From Bacteroidota bacterium (GTDB lineage Bacteria > Bacteroidota > Bacteroidia > Bacteroidales > GWE2-29-8), in contig JAUZOY010000003.1 in assembly GCA_030706235.1 (NCBI GenBank), positions 1-40,181 of the forward strand: 40,181 bases of DNA. Direction: 5' to 3'. The notes below the pieces were generated by a model. That model was not told where the DNA came from. It saw only the letters and a program-made list of their open reading frames with translations, and did no database searches. The position numbers and the translations under genes are program-made. This document shows, piece after piece, positions 37,792-40,181 of this stretch. Position 1 is the first letter of the stretch. Each line of letters begins with the position of its first letter.

Positions 37792-38487
37792 TTATTTACT
37801 ATTAATTACATTCTTGCAGTGTATAAGCCTTTTTATTGCTGTAATATTTGATAATATTGCTACAATACAGATAGGAAGTGTAAAAATTGTAATTGTTTCA
37901 AAAATCTCAAATGGTAACCACTCAAGGTAAATTCTATGATTTCCTCCTGTAAGACCTCCAACAATTCCACATATCATTCCGGAAGCACCAATTACAACAA
38001 TTCTTTCAGGTCGTTGCATTAGTCCTCCTTTACATTCAATTCCCAGTCCTTCAGCTCTTGCTCTTGTATAACTAACCATCATTGAGCCTATCAAAGCAAT
38101 GAAAGCAGACATTGAACTTAAAAAATAATGTTGTGCATCCAGATAATAGCATATTCCAAAAAACATAATTAATTCACTGTATCTATCAAGAACTGAATCA
38201 TAAAGAGCTCCAAAACGCGAACTCATGTTTCCAAGTCGTGCAACTTGTCCGTCAAGCATATCAAATAAACCTGCAAATAGAATTAGTCCACTACCCCAAC
38301 CAATATATTTCAGATCTGATCTGTTTGCATTTTCTCCTCCATATATAAATACAATTGTTGCAAGAAAATTTAAAATCAGACCTATTGTAGTGATTGTATT
38401 TGGCCTTACTCCAATTTTTATCAAAAATCTTACAAAAGGATTTATAATCTTATAAATTATTTGTTGAGCTATATCTCTAAATTTCAT
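37792..38487 (-). CDS. CDP-alcohol phosphatidyltransferase (candidate phosphatidylinositol-phosphate synthase-type)
   Basis: LFDMLDGQVARLGNMSSRFGALYDSVLD matches DxxDGxxARxxxxxxxxGxxxDxxxD exactly; multi-TM. Confidence 0.9.
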   Translation of the reverse strand: MKFRDIAQQIIYKIINPFVRFLIKIGVRPNTITTIGLILNFLATIVFIYGGENANRSDLKYIGWGSGLILFAGLFDMLDGQVARLGNMSSRFGALYDSVLDRYSELIMFFGICYYLDAQHYFLSSMSAFIALIGSMMVSYTRARAEGLGIECKGGLMQRPERIVVIGASGMICGIVGGLTGGNHRIYLEWLPFEIFETITIFTLPICIVAILSNITAIKRLIHCKNVINSK

Positions 38488-38498
38488 AATAATTAATT

Positions 38499-40181
38499 TT
38501 AAAAATCAAGTTTAAATCTTGCACGAATACCTGTACTTGATACATTGGGATGATCTGTATAAGTAAGTCTTCTGACCAAATCAATTCTAAAGAGTTTAAA
38601 AATATTTGCAATGCCAACACTTGCTTCAATATAAGGTTGTTTGTCAAGCGTATATGTTATAGGTACCGAATTATTATCAACAGGAAATTTGAATAAATCT
38701 TTATTATTTTCCGGATTGTTTCTATCGCTGACTTTTCCGTAAAGTGCTTTGCATGAAATTATTTCTCTTAATTTCAGCTTTTTAACTATAGGAATTTTGT
38801 TAAAAATAAAACCATTGAAACAATGTTCATAATTTAATGAAGCATATTCATCACTTACAAATTCAAGAAAATTCATGAGATTGTATGACTGAAGCTGATA
38901 GGAATATGTTTGATTTGCTCGTGCTATAAACAATTCGGGATAAGATACCGTGCCGAATATTTTACCATATTCAATACTTACATCAGAGTATCCAATAACT
39001 GACATGTTAAATCTCTTATCGATTCTTAGAATTAATTTATTATAATTGTAATCATTTTGTAAATATTTTGATCCTAATGAATATTGTAATTGAAATACAG
39101 GATATTTTAATTCAATAGGTATTCTGTATGATTTCCCCTGATAGAATTGCTCATTTGGCGCATATCTAAGATTGACATACAATTCTGAAATATTAACTTT
39201 ATCAGGATTATTATTATGTAAAGAATAGTCCATGGTATTATAAAATAAACTTCCTGAAGGTCTTTGGATTATATTTTCAAATCCCAGGGTATATGAGAAA
39301 TGATTATTGAATTCGTTAAGATGTTCAATCTTGAATGTTTTATTATATAGTAATTTATCATTAACTCCTCTTTTGATTGATAAAAGAAAGTTATCTTCCT
39401 GAACAAACTGAAGCTCTTGCCCGGGAATTTTAGTCTCGTCCTGATATGATACTTTTATAGATTTTACAGGAAATTCGAAAACATTCCTTTCTGTAAGAGA
39501 GTATGTCCCTCCTAAATAATATTTGAAATTTTCATCTTTAAAACCATATGCAAGGTAAGACTCAATATTATATTTTTTACTGAATTTATTTGTCGTTCTT
39601 CCTCCGAATCTCAGCCTTAACCCTTCAATAGGATTATAACTGTAGAATGTACTAACAGGTCCTACATCAAAATACCCTACATCTTTATAACCTTCGAGTA
39701 GTATCATTAGTATGTCCATAGTTCGACGAAATGCAGGAACTTTTTTTACGCTGTCTATTACATCATAAGTACCTTTTTCAGATTTTGATAGTTGCTGGAA
39801 CCTGTTTTTTTCCCAAAATATGGCATCGTGTTTTTCTGCATTTTTATCAACGACTAATTTTAATCCTGTATAAGTACTGTCTCCTCTAATCTTATTTATT
39901 TTATAATCTTTGTAATATACAGCTCTTTGACCAAAGATTCCCATTTTGTTCTTTGATAGTCCGAAATCAACAGAAATTTCATCTGATGAAAGTATCCAAT
40001 TGCCATCTTCCATTTTATCAAATTCCTGTACAATTTTAAGATCTTTTACCCAATTCAGATTAATATTAGTATTTACTGACATATCTATTTTTTTTATAAC
40101 ATAGCTACTGTCAAGTGTAATCCAAAAAGTGCCCTGAAAAAGCATATCTGTTTTGTTTCGTGGCGAAAAAAATACTTTTGC
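38499..40181 (-). CDS. DUF5686-like outer-membrane beta-barrel protein, N-terminus off window
   Basis: Frame stays open past the ORF-track Met to the window edge (AKVFFSPRNKTDMLFQGTFWITLDSSYVIKKIDM); C-terminal barrel-like strands ending IRARFKLDF. Confidence 0.78.
   Translation of the reverse strand, partial: AKVFFSPRNKTDMLFQGTFWITLDSSYVIKKIDMSVNTNINLNWVKDLKIVQEFDKMEDGNWILSSDEISVDFGLSKNKMGIFGQRAVYYKDYKINKIRGDSTYTGLKLVVDKNAEKHDAIFWEKNRFQQLSKSEKGTYDVIDSVKKVPAFRRTMDILMILLEGYKDVGYFDVGPVSTFYSYNPIEGLRLRFGGRTTNKFSKKYNIESYLAYGFKDENFKYYLGGTYSLTERNVFEFPVKSIKVSYQDETKIPGQELQFVQEDNFLLSIKRGVNDKLLYNKTFKIEHLNEFNNHFSYTLGFENIIQRPSGSLFYNTMDYSLHNNNPDKVNISELYVNLRYAPNEQFYQGKSYRIPIELKYPVFQLQYSLGSKYLQNDYNYNKLILRIDKRFNMSVIGYSDVSIEYGKIFGTVSYPELFIARANQTYSYQLQSYNLMNFLEFVSDEYASLNYEHCFNGFIFNKIPIVKKLKLREIISCKALYGKVSDRNNPENNKDLFKFPVDNNSVPITYTLDKQPYIEASVGIANIFKLFRIDLVRRLTYTDHPNVSSTGIRARFKLDF

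Noticed and set aside
1-40181. CRISPR arrays, IS elements, prophage, DGR (reverse transcriptase plus TR/VR), toxin-antitoxin or known defence systems
   Set aside because: No spaced identical repeats, transposase, integrase, reverse transcriptase or nuclease motifs seen. The four-helix relic resembles the Avd superfamily but there is no RT or template repeat nearby.

Overview
This is an AT-rich Bacteroidetes-type chromosomal window, about 40 kb and densely coded. I see no rRNA, tRNA, CRISPR array, IS element or phage. Contents in order: partial helix-hairpin-helix protein; retropepsin-like/PDZ protease; flippase-like membrane protein; two tandem DUF3857/transglutaminase proteins; Fe-alcohol dehydrogenase; frame-split lipoprotein; a TetR-TolC-MFP-ABC-ABC-permease-permease export operon (order resembles cecR-ybhGFSR); degenerate Rieske-like lipoprotein; hypothetical protein; nadB; TPR protein; bcp; recA; SirB1-like protein; FkbM methyltransferase; glycosyltransferase; HAD-like protein; rarA; wecB; rsmI; thiL; a TetR-TolC-MFP-RND efflux operon; an Aur1-like PAP2 / DUF4833-like / CDP-alcohol phosphotransferase cluster (possible inositol-lipid synthesis); and a partial DUF5686-like outer-membrane protein. 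The most unusual signals are between genes. (1) An unannotated, internally deleted relic of a 23S-IVS-type four-helix-bundle gene (MVIHRFEDIIAWQKAKE...EEISKIISGLIKTL*) sits between two short tandem-repeat arrays in the gap between the two ABC ATPase genes. (2) Several arrays with an exact 7-bp period but different unit sequences occur, some supplying gene stop codons; every unit carries stop codons on both strands. (3) An extended -7 promoter motif, TTATGTAnnTTTG, occurs five times. (4) A 13-bp-phased TTAATCA operator-like cluster lies upstream of the first tetR. (5) 9-bp stem-loops lie in both larger gaps of the RND operon. All calls are from reading the sequence; no searches were run.
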